Source: Bacteroidales bacterium UBA6828
Lineage (GTDB): Bacteria > Bacteroidota > Bacteroidia > Bacteroidales > Paludibacteraceae
Assembly (NCBI GenBank): GCA_002452095.1
Contig: DKEG01000050.1
Location: 59,149 to 75,302, forward strand
Reading direction: 5' to 3'
Length of the DNA: 16,154 nt
Shown here: positions 6,521-13,792 of the stretch, in pieces
How the letters are laid out: the number at the start of each line of letters is the position of its first letter
Position numbering within the stretch: the stretch's first letter is position 1
The notes under the pieces: generated by a model
Databases searched by the model: none
What the model saw: only the letters and a program-made list of their open reading frames with translations
What the model was told of the DNA's origin: nothing
Made by a program: the position numbers and the translations under genes

Positions 6521-6760
6521 AAATGAACCTTGGGGCGGAAAGGAGTGCGCCATGGGGGTTGCAATACATACCACTCCTTATTATTTAATAGCGTTTGCTA
6601 TTTATTCGGTATTTGTCGCGGAATGTAGGAAGTTCACAAAGACAAAATGAAATCGAATAAGTGTGAGCGTCTGCTGTGTGCAGATGTTGTACTTATTCTT
6701 TTCATTTTTGGCAATTCCTACAGCCACGCGACAAGAGATGAGAGAACATCTGCTTTTTTG
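6521..6760 (+). ncRNA. Strongly folded leader RNA or small RNA
   Basis: Five nested stems pair in order: 6612-6620/6727-6735 (9 pairs, one G-U), 6624-6631/6715-6722 (8), 6644-6652/6700-6708 (9), 6655-6662/6691-6698 (8) and 6668-6674/6680-6686 (7, one G-U). That is 41 pairs within 124 bases. Upstream, 6526-6537 can pair with 6548-6560, and its loop AAGGAGTG (6540-6547) is the exact complement of CACTCCTT (6572-6579), which would make a pseudoknot. AATAGC-GTTT-GCTATT (6587-6602) is a further hairpin. AGATG/CATCT (6736-6740, 6747-6751) followed by six T (6754-6759) could end the RNA. I do not recognise a known riboswitch or 6S, SRP or tmRNA signature. It may be a cis-acting leader or an independent RNA. 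Confidence 0.6.
6552..6650 (+). CDS. Possible 32-aa leader peptide 1
   Basis: Small frame with an upstream AAGGAG at 6540-6545, six bases before the ATG. The peptide starts MGVAIHTTPYYLIAFAIYSV, is hydrophobic in the middle and ends basic (RKFTKTK). Its TGA overlaps the ATG of the next small frame as ATGA (6647-6650). The AAGGAG can be masked by pairing with 6572-6579 inside this same frame. Bacteroidetes seldom depend on such motifs, so the evidence is suggestive only. Confidence 0.3.
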   Translation: MGVAIHTTPYYLIAFAIYSVFVAECRKFTKTK

Positions 6761-6838
6761 TTTCTTGTAGAAGCCTTTGTTTTTGTTTCTTCGTCCGATG
6801 ATGCAACATTCGCAAACCATAAAAACATATCTATATGA
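6647..6838 (+). CDS. Possible 63-aa leader peptide 2
   Basis: Frame starting MKSNKCERLLCADVVLILFI, followed by a second hydrophobic run (FLFLVEAFVFV). Its TGA overlaps the ATG of the 369-aa gene as ATGA (6835-6838), and its start overlaps leader peptide 1 the same way. Its start codon lies inside stem 6644-6652/6700-6708. The frame crosses most of the RNA fold, so it may be open only by chance. No homologous family is recognised. Confidence 0.3.
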   Translation: MKSNKCERLLCADVVLILFIFGNSYSHATRDERTSAFLFLVEAFVFVSSSDDATFANHKNISI

Positions 6839-7944
6839 AACGATTTTATCTTATTGCTATGGCAATCTTTTCTGCTCTTTCTATTTCTGCAGAAACAAGT
6901 ATCCAAAACACATTCTTTGGCTGTACACTGGGAAAATCTACCAGCAAGGAGGTGCAAACGGCAATGACAGCACAAGGCTTCAAATTGCTTGATACTCATA
7001 TAAACAAAAAGGATAGTATATTTGGAGTTGAAGTGTTTGAATACAACTATGAAGGACAATACAACCACAAGGGCAAGGATTTTCATTCTTTGCGTATAGG
7101 GTTTTGGAATGATATTTTTTATAGTGTACTATTCAAAGATAGTTGTTTAGGAATTTGTTCTGACTATGCTGATTCTGTACAAATTGTACAAACCAATCTT
7201 GAACGAAAATATGGTTCTTTGGATATGGATACTATAACATACACAAAAGAAAATTTGGAGATTGCTACACGTTGCGGGATGAAAGTTTGGTCTCGTCAAG
7301 ATAAATCTACTATAGTCGAAACTATACTAGTTTCTGAAGGCTTAGTTTCTAAATATAAAAAGTTTGTATGTGGATACAAAGATAGAAAAATGTCTAACAA
7401 CATATTAAAAATGCAAGAACAAACTTTTAAGCGTATTCAGAGAGCATCCAATCCTAATTATAGTGAAAATAATAAAGTGTATGGCGTCGCTGGCGTTAAG
7501 TTTGGCGATGATAAAGAAACCGTCCGCAAAATAATAGCACCGAAAAGTGAAATGCTGTTGAATTCAGACCCGCATATGCTACAATATGGAAGAACGAATG
7601 TAGGCGGTTCTACATACGATGGTGCCACTTTTTATTTTATGCAAGGGAAATTGTCATCAGTAACCCTACAACAAGCATTCTATTCTTGGAAAAGAGAAGA
7701 AGCACGGATGTTCTATGAGAACATTAAATCTCAATATGCAATGAAATACTCAAACTTGGAAGAATTTAAGGATGAATATGACGAGAAAATATGTGTATGT
7801 GGTGCATTTATAGACGGATATGATTATCCTCCTATTTTTATTTCATTCAAAAAAGCACTCAGCAAAGGCGGTGATATGATGTATTACGTTATCGTATCAT
7901 ATTATGAAGCGCGAATGGCAAATATATATAATGATGAAATTTAG
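6835..7944 (+). CDS. Exported protein of unknown function with internal duplication
   Basis: 369 residues. A standard signal peptide (MKRFYLIAMAIFSALSISA, cleavage near 19) shows export. Two segments look like copies of one domain: about 26-100 (NTFFGCTLGKSTSKEVQTAM...FHSLRIGFWNDIFYSVLF) and about 213-285 (NKVYGVAGVKFGDDKETVRKI...GATFYFMQGKLSSVTLQQAF). The shared plan is G-x-x-(F/L)G-x-(S/D)-K-E-x-V, then a tyrosine-rich strand, then an aromatic strand ending in a short loop and '(Y/S)SV'. The end is F-I-S-F-K-K-A...YYVIVSYYEA. Codon use is visibly more AT-rich than in the operons on either side, which may mean acquisition. There is no lipobox, membrane helix or catalytic motif that I recognise. 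It is preceded by the long folded leader and followed by a perfect hairpin, so it is a single-gene unit. Function unknown. Confidence 0.75.
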   Translation: MKRFYLIAMAIFSALSISAETSIQNTFFGCTLGKSTSKEVQTAMTAQGFKLLDTHINKKDSIFGVEVFEYNYEGQYNHKGKDFHSLRIGFWNDIFYSVLFKDSCLGICSDYADSVQIVQTNLERKYGSLDMDTITYTKENLEIATRCGMKVWSRQDKSTIVETILVSEGLVSKYKKFVCGYKDRKMSNNILKMQEQTFKRIQRASNPNYSENNKVYGVAGVKFGDDKETVRKIIAPKSEMLLNSDPHMLQYGRTNVGGSTYDGATFYFMQGKLSSVTLQQAFYSWKREEARMFYENIKSQYAMKYSNLEEFKDEYDEKICVCGAFIDGYDYPPIFISFKKALSKGGDMMYYVIVSYYEARMANIYNDEI

Positions 7945-7962
7945 TAATTTATAGACGATATC

Positions 7963-7995
7963 CACAAATAGCGGCATTGAGTGCCGCTATTTGTG
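7963..7995. terminator. Perfect 14-bp hairpin between convergent genes
   Basis: CACAAATAGCGGCA (7963-7976) and TGCCGCTATTTGTG (7982-7995) are exact reverse complements with loop TTGAG. It lies 18 bases after the stop of the 369-aa gene and 26 bases past the end of the ATPase gene on the other strand. A bidirectional terminator is the natural reading, although neither side has a long T-run. Confidence 0.7.
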
Positions 7996-8021
7996 ATACA
8001 TTGGCAAGAGGGCAACTATTT

Positions 8022-9362
8022 TTACAAAAACGACGTCATATAAACAGGTACACACATCGTTGCGCCGTCTTTTTGGAAATCCTTCGTATAAAGCAGCACC
8101 CGCTCACTTATACGCTTCGAGAATTTCTCACAAAACACATCCAATGACTTATGTGTCTTATAACCGGATGACTTAACCTCTATCGGCAGCAATTTGCTAC
8201 CATGCGAAAGCAAAAAATCTATCTCGTAATTATGATTGCTCGTGTATTGGAAAGTGTGGTAATATAATTCATATCCCGAAGCACGTAACATCTGTGCAAC
8301 CATATTTTCATAGACATACCCCAAATTGGTACTCAACTTATCTGCCCATAGTTTCTGATAGATAACATTCTCTGTGAACTCTTTATCCCAGAAAGCCAAC
8401 GTAACAAACAATCCCGTATCGGCAAGAAATATCTTGTAGCGTGTTCTGTCTGCCGAAAGCGACAAACCTACATTCGGGTCGGATGACTGGTAGGCTATAT
8501 TCACTATCATGCTCTCGCGCAAAGTTTCCAGCAGATTCTGCATTTGTGATTGTTTCACATTCTCAATCACAGTCGTGGCTTGGTATCGCGATGTATTTTT
8601 GCTCAGTTCTGAAGGAATAGACAAGAACAATGCACGCAACTTATTAGTACTGTCCAACTTGTGCAAGTCATCCGCATACAAATTGAGGATACGTCGTTTG
8701 ACCGCATCAACCTTTTGCAAGTTGTTGGTCTCAATATACTCATTCACCGCTTGCGGCATACCTCCCACCAGCATATACAGCCGGAAATCACGCATCATAT
8801 GACGATGTGTGGCTTCGCCTAAAGCCTGCTGCTTTTCAAACATCTGCCGCAGCAGAGGCATTGTCGCATCATCTCCCAGTGCCCACCGAAACTCCTCATA
8901 ATCCATCGGGTACATTTGTATTCGTTCCTCTTCACTCGGAATAACGATATTTTGCACATTCTGCCGAATACTAATCAGCGAACCCGTTTCGATATAGTCG
9001 TACCGTCCGTCTGCTACCAGATACTTGATAGCCTGCCGCGCCAAAGGTTGGAGTTGCACCTCGTCAAAAATAATAACCGACTTACGCTCCTTCAGCACCA
9101 CATTGTAAATAAGTTGCAACCGCATAAACAGGTAGTCCAAATTTGCCATATTGGTGGCTATCAACTCCTTTATTTCCGGTTGCAGATTAGCGAAATCTAT
9201 CAGGATATATGATTCATATTCCTGCTCGGCAAAATGCCGTACCAGCGTGGATTTCCCCACACGCCGTGCACCCTCTACCAGCAATGCACTTTTACCAGCC
9301 GACTCTGCTTTCCAACGAAGCATTTTTTGATAGGCTTTCCGCTTGAATACCCGCTCTGACAT
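8022..9362 (-). CDS. AAA_14/DUF4143 family ATP-binding protein
   Basis: 446-residue P-loop ATPase of the widespread but poorly understood AAA_14 plus DUF4143 type. Walker A is GARRVGKST at 31-39, Walker B is VIIFDEVQ at 96-103, and the sensor-like ETGSLIS is at 125-131. The C-terminal DUF4143 part ends with YEIDFLL (379-385) and LPIEVKSS (392-399). That Glu/Asp...Glu-x-Lys layout resembles a PD-(D/E)XK nuclease core, although nuclease activity has not, to my knowledge, been shown for the family. The length is normal and all motifs are intact. The gene is alone, with its own promoter at 9385-9415 and a tandem repeat array immediately upstream. Copies are numerous in Bacteroidales genomes and often sit in accessory DNA. 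A defence or mobile-element role is inference. Confidence 0.9.
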   Translation of the reverse strand: MSERVFKRKAYQKMLRWKAESAGKSALLVEGARRVGKSTLVRHFAEQEYESYILIDFANLQPEIKELIATNMANLDYLFMRLQLIYNVVLKERKSVIIFDEVQLQPLARQAIKYLVADGRYDYIETGSLISIRQNVQNIVIPSEEERIQMYPMDYEEFRWALGDDATMPLLRQMFEKQQALGEATHRHMMRDFRLYMLVGGMPQAVNEYIETNNLQKVDAVKRRILNLYADDLHKLDSTNKLRALFLSIPSELSKNTSRYQATTVIENVKQSQMQNLLETLRESMIVNIAYQSSDPNVGLSLSADRTRYKIFLADTGLFVTLAFWDKEFTENVIYQKLWADKLSTNLGYVYENMVAQMLRASGYELYYHTFQYTSNHNYEIDFLLSHGSKLLPIEVKSSGYKTHKSLDVFCEKFSKRISERVLLYTKDFQKDGATMCVPVYMTSFL

Positions 9363-9384
9363 AATGTTCTTATTTTTAACGCTG

Positions 9385-9415
9385 CAAAGGTACTGATTTT
9401 TATTGGATTATGCAA
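9385..9415 (-). promoter_or_regulatory. Promoter of the AAA_14/DUF4143 gene
   Basis: Minus strand: TTG at 9415-9413, 20 bases, then TACCTTTG at 9392-9385, an exact TAnnTTTG match, with the ATG 22 bases further on. The -33 element almost touches the 33-bp repeat array at 9418. Confidence 0.65.
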
Positions 9416-9417
9416 GC

Positions 9418-9510
9418 ATATACCGCTCTCCGCAAAATCTTTTTTGCCGAATATACCGCTCTCCGCAAAATCTTTTTTGCTAAATATGCCGCTCTCCGCA
9501 AAATGTTTGG
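9418..9510. repeat. Three tandem 33-bp repeats upstream of the ATPase promoter
   Basis: Units start at 9418, 9451 and 9484 (ATATACCGCTCTCCGCAAAA, then TCTTTTTTGC). The first two are almost identical; the third decays after the GCAAAAT. Units 1 and 2 each contain GCAAAA-TCTT-TTTTGC, a perfect short inverted repeat (9432-9447, 9465-9480). The period is exactly three helical turns and 11 codons. There are no spacers, so this is not a CRISPR. Confidence 0.85.
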
Positions 9511-9544
9511 CTATTATCTGACTGACAAAACCACATCTCTGCAC

Positions 9545-9582
9545 AAAAAAACGATGCAGAAACAATCGTTGTTTCTACATCG
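9545..9582 (-). terminator. Intrinsic terminator of the lysS-gpsA-pgi operon
   Basis: On the minus strand a 14-pair stem (9582-9569 with 9565-9552, one G-U pair, triloop CGA) is followed directly by seven T (9551-9545). It starts 42 bases after the pgi stop. This is a textbook Rho-independent terminator. Confidence 0.9.
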
Positions 9583-9624
9583 CTTTGTATGCCGTTTTGC
9601 TATACAGCGCAGGCAATATGTATC

Positions 9625-10953
9625 TTACAATCTTGCCTTGATGGCTTTCGACTCTGCTTCGTAGCCGGGTTTGTCGAGGAGGGCAAACATATTCTTCTTG
9701 TATGCCTCCACGCCGGGTTGGTTGAACGGATTGACGCCAAGAATATAGCCCGAGATACCGCAGGCACGCTCGAAGAAATAGATGAGTTCGCCGAGATAAT
9801 ACTCATTGAGGGCAGGCATCGTAATCTTCATATTGGGCACACCGCCGTCCACGTGGGCAAGCATCGTACCGAGTTCCGCCATCTTGTTGACCTCGTCCAC
9901 ACGTTTGCCGGCGAGGAAGTTCAGTCCGTCGAGGTTCGCCTCATCAAACGGGAACTCCACTTTATGGTTCGGTTGCTCTACCGATATAACGGTTTCGAAG
10001 AGATGACGCTCACCGTCTTGGATATACTGCCCCATCGAGTGCAGGTCGGTGGTGAAGTCCACGCTTGCAGGGAAAATACCCTTGTGTTCCTTGCCCTCCG
10101 ACTCTCCGTAGAGTTGTTTCCACCACTCGCTGACGTAGTGCAATTTAGGGTGGAAATTGACAAGCAACTCAATTTTTTTGCCCTGTTCGGAGTAGATACT
10201 GTTGCGGGCAGCCGCATACTGCGCAGCGGGGTTCTCCTCAAACGGCGTATTGATACCGCAGACCTCAGCCATACGAGCCGCACCGTCAATGAGTGCACGG
10301 ATGTCGAAACCTGCGCAAGCGATAGGCAGCAGACCTACAGGCGAAAGCACGGAGAAACGACCGCCGATATTGTCCTCAATGACGAATGTTTTGTAGCCCT
10401 CTTGGGTTGCCAGCGTGCGGAGCGCACCCTTCTTGGCATCGGTGATGCAGACAATCAGTTTCTGTGCAGCCTCAACGCCCTGTTGCTTCTCGAGTTGCGT
10501 CTTGAGCAGACGGAAAGCCAAAGCGGGCTCGGTAGTTGTACCCGATTTGGAGATACAGATAATACCGAATTTCTTATTTTTCAGCAGGTTCTGCAACTCG
10601 TAGAGGTAGTCCTCACCGATGTTCTGACCGGCATAGACAATAGCGGGTTTGTTGCCTTCGAGATATGCAAACGAGGAGGACAACGCCTCAATCACGGCTT
10701 TCGCACCTAGGTACGAACCGCCAATACCAATGCAAACGATTACCTCGCACTCTTTGCGGAGCAAGTCGGCAGTAGCCTGAATATCGTCCAACTGTGGCTT
10801 GATGTCCTCGGGCAGGTTCATCCAACCCAAGAAATCGTTACCTTTACCGGTACCCTTAACGAGCATCTCCTGGCACGCAGCCACCTGCTCTTTGTAGGCA
10901 TTCACCGCCTCGGCACTCACCGCCTTGGCGTAGGAAAATTGAATATCCTTCAT
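9625..10953 (-). CDS. pgi: Glucose-6-phosphate isomerase
   Basis: Interconverts glucose-6-phosphate and fructose-6-phosphate in the cytosol, linking glycolysis, gluconeogenesis and sugar-nucleotide supply. The 442 residues are the short bacterial form (about 445-450 expected). Sugar-phosphate-binding motifs are GIGGSYLG (76-83) and SKSGTTTEP (135-143). PGI signature 1 is at 194-207 (DNIGGRFSVLSPVG) and signature 2 at 402-419 (GYILGVNPFNQPGVEAYK). Probable catalytic residues are E284 (GESEGK), H305 (TDLHSMGQ) and K419 or K420. It starts 11 bases after gpsA and ends before a strong terminator, so it is the last gene of the lysS-gpsA-pgi operon. All key residues are present. The long open frame on the opposite strand is a shadow. 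Confidence 0.97.
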   Translation of the reverse strand: MKDIQFSYAKAVSAEAVNAYKEQVAACQEMLVKGTGKGNDFLGWMNLPEDIKPQLDDIQATADLLRKECEVIVCIGIGGSYLGAKAVIEALSSSFAYLEGNKPAIVYAGQNIGEDYLYELQNLLKNKKFGIICISKSGTTTEPALAFRLLKTQLEKQQGVEAAQKLIVCITDAKKGALRTLATQEGYKTFVIEDNIGGRFSVLSPVGLLPIACAGFDIRALIDGAARMAEVCGINTPFEENPAAQYAAARNSIYSEQGKKIELLVNFHPKLHYVSEWWKQLYGESEGKEHKGIFPASVDFTTDLHSMGQYIQDGERHLFETVISVEQPNHKVEFPFDEANLDGLNFLAGKRVDEVNKMAELGTMLAHVDGGVPNMKITMPALNEYYLGELIYFFERACGISGYILGVNPFNQPGVEAYKKNMFALLDKPGYEAESKAIKARL

Positions 10954-10964
10954 AGTTTTATATT

Positions 10965-11957
10965 TTATTGTAACTTCTCTGTCAGTTCGCGAATCACCTT
11001 GGTAGGTGATTTGCGGTTATATAATATGTCGTACATAGCGTCCACTATCGGCAGGCTCACCTGCATACGCTCGTTGGCGATATGTATCGCACGCGTACCA
11101 TAGTATCCTTCCGCCACCATCTCCATTTCCATCTGCGCGGCTTTGATAGAGTACCCAAGCCCCACCATCTGCCCGAACTGGCGGTTGCGGGAGAACTTGG
11201 AATACGCAGTTACCAGCACATCGCCCAAATAGCCGCTTGCCGTGATGTCGCGGTGAGCAGGGGAAACGGCTGTGGCAAAACGCAATATCTCCTGCATAGC
11301 GTTGGTGAGCAGTACGGCCTGAAAATTGTCGCCGTAGTGCAAACTTTGGCACATTCCCGCCGCTATGGCATAGATATTCTTCATCACGCTGCTGTACTCC
11401 AAACCGAGTACATCGTTACTCGTTGTGGTATGCACAAAGGGTGTCTGAAAAAGCGCAGCCCACTCATTGGCTTTGTCAAGGTTCTCGCAACCGATAGTCA
11501 GATAACTGAGCCGCTCCAGCGCAATCTCCTCTGCATGGCAAGGTCCCGCAATAATGCCCAACTGCTCCGTGGGGATACGGAAACGGGTGTGCAAGTAGTC
11601 GGTAACCAACAGATTATCATCCGGTATCATACCTTTCACCGCCGAGATGACGATCTTGCGGGTCATATTGCGGCGGATCTTGTTGAGCGACTGCTTTACG
11701 TATGGCGAAGGTATCGCCAATATCAACACATCCGACTGCGATACCACCTTGTTGATGTCCGTAGAGAAATGAATACGCGACACATCGAACTCCGCCGCAC
11801 CGAGATAAGACGGGTTCTTGCCGGTGGCAACAAACTCGTCTATCGCCTCTTGCCGGCGGATAAACCAATTGATTTCGGTTTGGTTGGTCAACACAATCTT
11901 TGCCAATGCCGTCGCCCAACTTCCCGAACCCAATATAGCAACTTTACGTATTTGCAT
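10965..11957 (-). CDS. gpsA: Glycerol-3-phosphate dehydrogenase [NAD(P)+]
   Basis: Reduces dihydroxyacetone phosphate to sn-glycerol-3-phosphate, the backbone for phospholipids, in the cytosol. The 330 residues fit the family. The Rossmann motif is LGSGSWATALAK at 9-20. Conserved text follows: VKGM (107-110), IIAGPCHAEEIALERLSYLTI (135-155), EYSSVMKNIYAIAAG (187-201, catalytic Lys193) and SGYLGDVLVTAYSKFSRNRQFG (241-262), the substrate-binding 'GDxxxTxxSxxSRN' block with R257-N258. The GPCHAEE variant, in place of GPSFAxE, is what I expect in Bacteroidetes. It lies 4 bases after lysS and 11 before pgi in a tight operon, so co-transcription with lysS is almost certain. Confidence 0.96.
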   Translation of the reverse strand: MQIRKVAILGSGSWATALAKIVLTNQTEINWFIRRQEAIDEFVATGKNPSYLGAAEFDVSRIHFSTDINKVVSQSDVLILAIPSPYVKQSLNKIRRNMTRKIVISAVKGMIPDDNLLVTDYLHTRFRIPTEQLGIIAGPCHAEEIALERLSYLTIGCENLDKANEWAALFQTPFVHTTTSNDVLGLEYSSVMKNIYAIAAGMCQSLHYGDNFQAVLLTNAMQEILRFATAVSPAHRDITASGYLGDVLVTAYSKFSRNRQFGQMVGLGYSIKAAQMEMEMVAEGYYGTRAIHIANERMQVSLPIVDAMYDILYNRKSPTKVIRELTEKLQ

Positions 11958-11961
11958 GGCA

Positions 11962-13506
11962 TTACGCCTCCGGTTTCATCGTCGGGAAAAGAAGTACCTC
12001 CTGTATGGTGGGCTGCCCCGTCATCAGGATAGCCAGGCGGTCGATGCCGATACCGATACCCGAGGTGGGCGGCATACCATATTCGAGGGCACGCATAAAG
12101 TCGTGGTCAATCACCATCGCCTCGTCGTCGCCCTTGTCTGCCAGTTTCATCTGCTCCACAAAGCGGTTGTACTGGTCAATCGGGTCATTCAACTCACTAT
12201 ACGCATTTGCCAACTCTTTGCCGTTCACCATCAACTCGAAACGCTCCGTCAGTCCGGGTTTGGAGCGGTGCATCTTCGTCAGCGGCGACATCTCCACGGG
12301 GTAATCCGTGATAAATGTAGGTTGGATAAACGTACCCTCGCAAGTCTCGCCGAATATCTCGTCAATCAGTTTGCCTTTGCCCATGTGTTCGGTGTCCTCC
12401 ACGCCGTATTTCTTGGCTACCTCGCGAATCTCGTCCTCGCTCATCGCGGAGAGGTCAAGCCCCGTCTTTTCTTGGATTGCCTCCAATATCGGCAGGCGGC
12501 GGTAGGGTGCTTTGAAGTCCACCTCGTGGTCGCCGATCTGCACTTTGGTTGTGCCGTTCACAGCAATGGCGATTGTCTCCAGCAGATGTTCGGTAAACGA
12601 CATCATCCAGTTGTAGTCCTTATATTGTACGTACAACTCCATGCAGGTGAACTCGGGGTTGTGACTGCGGTCCATACCTTCGTTGCGGAAGTTGCGCCCT
12701 ATCTCATATACGCCCTCGAAACCGCCCACAATCAGTCGTTTGAGGTACAACTCTGTGGCGATACGCAGATACATATCCACGTCTAATGCATTGTGGTGCG
12801 TGATGAACGGACGCGCCGATGCACCGCCCGCAATCTGCTGAAGGATAGGCGTTTCCACCTCGGTATAACCCGCCTCGTCAAACACACGGCGCATCGTGCG
12901 GATAATAGTGGCACGCTTCAGGAACACGTCCTTCACACCATCGTTCACAATCAAGTCCACATAGCGCTGGCGGTAACGCTGCTCGGGGTCGTTGAACCCG
13001 TCATACGCCACACCGTCCTTGTATTTCACGATAGGCAGCGGGCGCAGACTCTTTGCCAGCACGGTCAGTTTCTTGGCGTGCACAGAAATCTCGCCCATCT
13101 GCGTGCGGAACACAAAGCCCTCAATGCCGATAAAATCGCCTATATCCAGCAGTTTCTTGAATACCACATTATACATCTGCTGCTCCACGGTGGTAGCGGT
13201 CCCGCCTTCGGGCACGGGTGCCTGAATATCATCGCGGCTCACATACACCTGAATACGCCCTTTCGAGTCCTGCAATTCGATAAACGATGCCTTGCCCATG
13301 ATACGTTTCGACATCAGTCGTCCCGCAATGCGCACCTCTTTGCCCGTATACCATTCGGCGGTGGTGTCATCGTCTTTGAATCCCGCTTTGATGTCCTTCG
13401 AGTATCCTGTAACTACGTATTCATCAGCAGGATACGGGTTAATTCCCATATCGCGCATCGTCTGCAGACTCTGTCTGCGCACTTGTTCTTGTTCAGATAA
13501 TTCCAT
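11962..13506 (-). CDS. lysS: Lysine--tRNA ligase (class II)
   Basis: Charges tRNA-Lys with lysine. 514 residues: an N-terminal OB-fold anticodon-binding domain (about 55-155, VRIAGRLMSKRIMGKASFIEL...GRIQVYV) and a class II catalytic core. Motif 1 is around YTEVETPILQQIAGGASARPF (214-234), motif 2 is YEIGRNFRNEGMDRSHNPEF (267-286), and motif 3 is GIGIGIDRLAILMT (483-496). Lysine-recognition residues lie in ELANAYSELNDP (431-442). It ends shortly after motif 3 (LLFPTMKPEA). From memory some Bacteroidetes LysS carry an additional C-terminal extension, which is absent here; this form matches the usual bacterial length of about 500. It is first in the operon with gpsA and pgi, with a promoter at 13598-13630 and a leader of roughly 85 bases. 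Confidence 0.97.
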   Translation of the reverse strand: MELSEQEQVRRQSLQTMRDMGINPYPADEYVVTGYSKDIKAGFKDDDTTAEWYTGKEVRIAGRLMSKRIMGKASFIELQDSKGRIQVYVSRDDIQAPVPEGGTATTVEQQMYNVVFKKLLDIGDFIGIEGFVFRTQMGEISVHAKKLTVLAKSLRPLPIVKYKDGVAYDGFNDPEQRYRQRYVDLIVNDGVKDVFLKRATIIRTMRRVFDEAGYTEVETPILQQIAGGASARPFITHHNALDVDMYLRIATELYLKRLIVGGFEGVYEIGRNFRNEGMDRSHNPEFTCMELYVQYKDYNWMMSFTEHLLETIAIAVNGTTKVQIGDHEVDFKAPYRRLPILEAIQEKTGLDLSAMSEDEIREVAKKYGVEDTEHMGKGKLIDEIFGETCEGTFIQPTFITDYPVEMSPLTKMHRSKPGLTERFELMVNGKELANAYSELNDPIDQYNRFVEQMKLADKGDDEAMVIDHDFMRALEYGMPPTSGIGIGIDRLAILMTGQPTIQEVLLFPTMKPEA

Positions 13507-13597
13507 ATTGTTGTCTTATTTCTCCACTGCTTAAGCAAACTACAGCAGTATATTTCTTAATTATATCGGAATACGCCACGATACTCCAATTTGGCTG

Positions 13598-13630
13598 CAA
13601 AGATACAAAAAATCTTTGGAATACACAATA
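13598..13630 (-). promoter_or_regulatory. Promoter of the lysS-gpsA-pgi operon
   Basis: Minus strand: TATTG (13630-13626), 20 bases, TATCTTTG (13605-13598). This is the same -33/-7 layout as the promoters at 6483 and 9415. The leader to the lysS ATG is about 85 bases and shows no clear riboswitch fold. Confidence 0.65.
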
Positions 13631-13790
13631 CAGAAAAGCGTGAACACCTTATATGTATAAGCGCAGAGCAAGAGAAATCAAAGAAACAAAAGAAACAAAG
13701 ACTTGAATTTCTATGCCGCAAGAGGCAAGAAAATGGGAAAAATAAACCAAAAGTTACTCTTTGACGATGCGAGACGATAGGGAGTTCTAC
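13631..13790. other. Intergenic stretch, partly repeat-like
   Basis: It holds a small palindrome CTTATA-TG-TATAAG (13648-13661) and a purine-rich AAAGAAAC near-repeat (about 13680-13700). ATGCCGCAAGAGGCAAGAAA near 13712-13731 resembles the centre of the MITE-like element and may be a relic of it. No gene is seen. Confidence 0.45.
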
Positions 13791-13792
13791 TC

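Noticed and set aside
6521..6760. 6S RNA, SRP RNA or tmRNA identity for the structured leader
   Set aside because: I see no tmRNA tag frame or tRNA-like ends, no SRP apical loop, and no clear 6S central bubble. The small-ORF chain also argues for a cis-acting leader, though this is not decisive.
9418..9510. CRISPR array
   Set aside because: The 33-bp repeats are directly adjacent with no spacers, and no cas genes are present.
9275..9664. Repeat proteins from the 33-bp array: FAESGIFGKKD on minus, YTALRKIFFAE on plus
   Set aside because: A 33-bp period keeps any frame open. The minus frame overlaps the ATPase start and the plus frame runs through the pgi terminator into pgi, so neither is a credible gene.
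9589..10710. 373-residue plus-strand frame opposite pgi
   Set aside because: Pure shadow of pgi, whose catalytic motifs are all on the minus strand.
11082..12786. Plus-strand frames of 316 and 322 residues opposite gpsA and lysS
   Set aside because: They overlap two genes with complete family motifs, and the translations are His/Arg-rich with no recognisable fold.
13655..13735. A fourth full copy of the MITE-like element
   Set aside because: Only the ATGCCGCAA..GGCAAGAAA core matches; the ends and the rest of the element are absent, so at most it is a relic.
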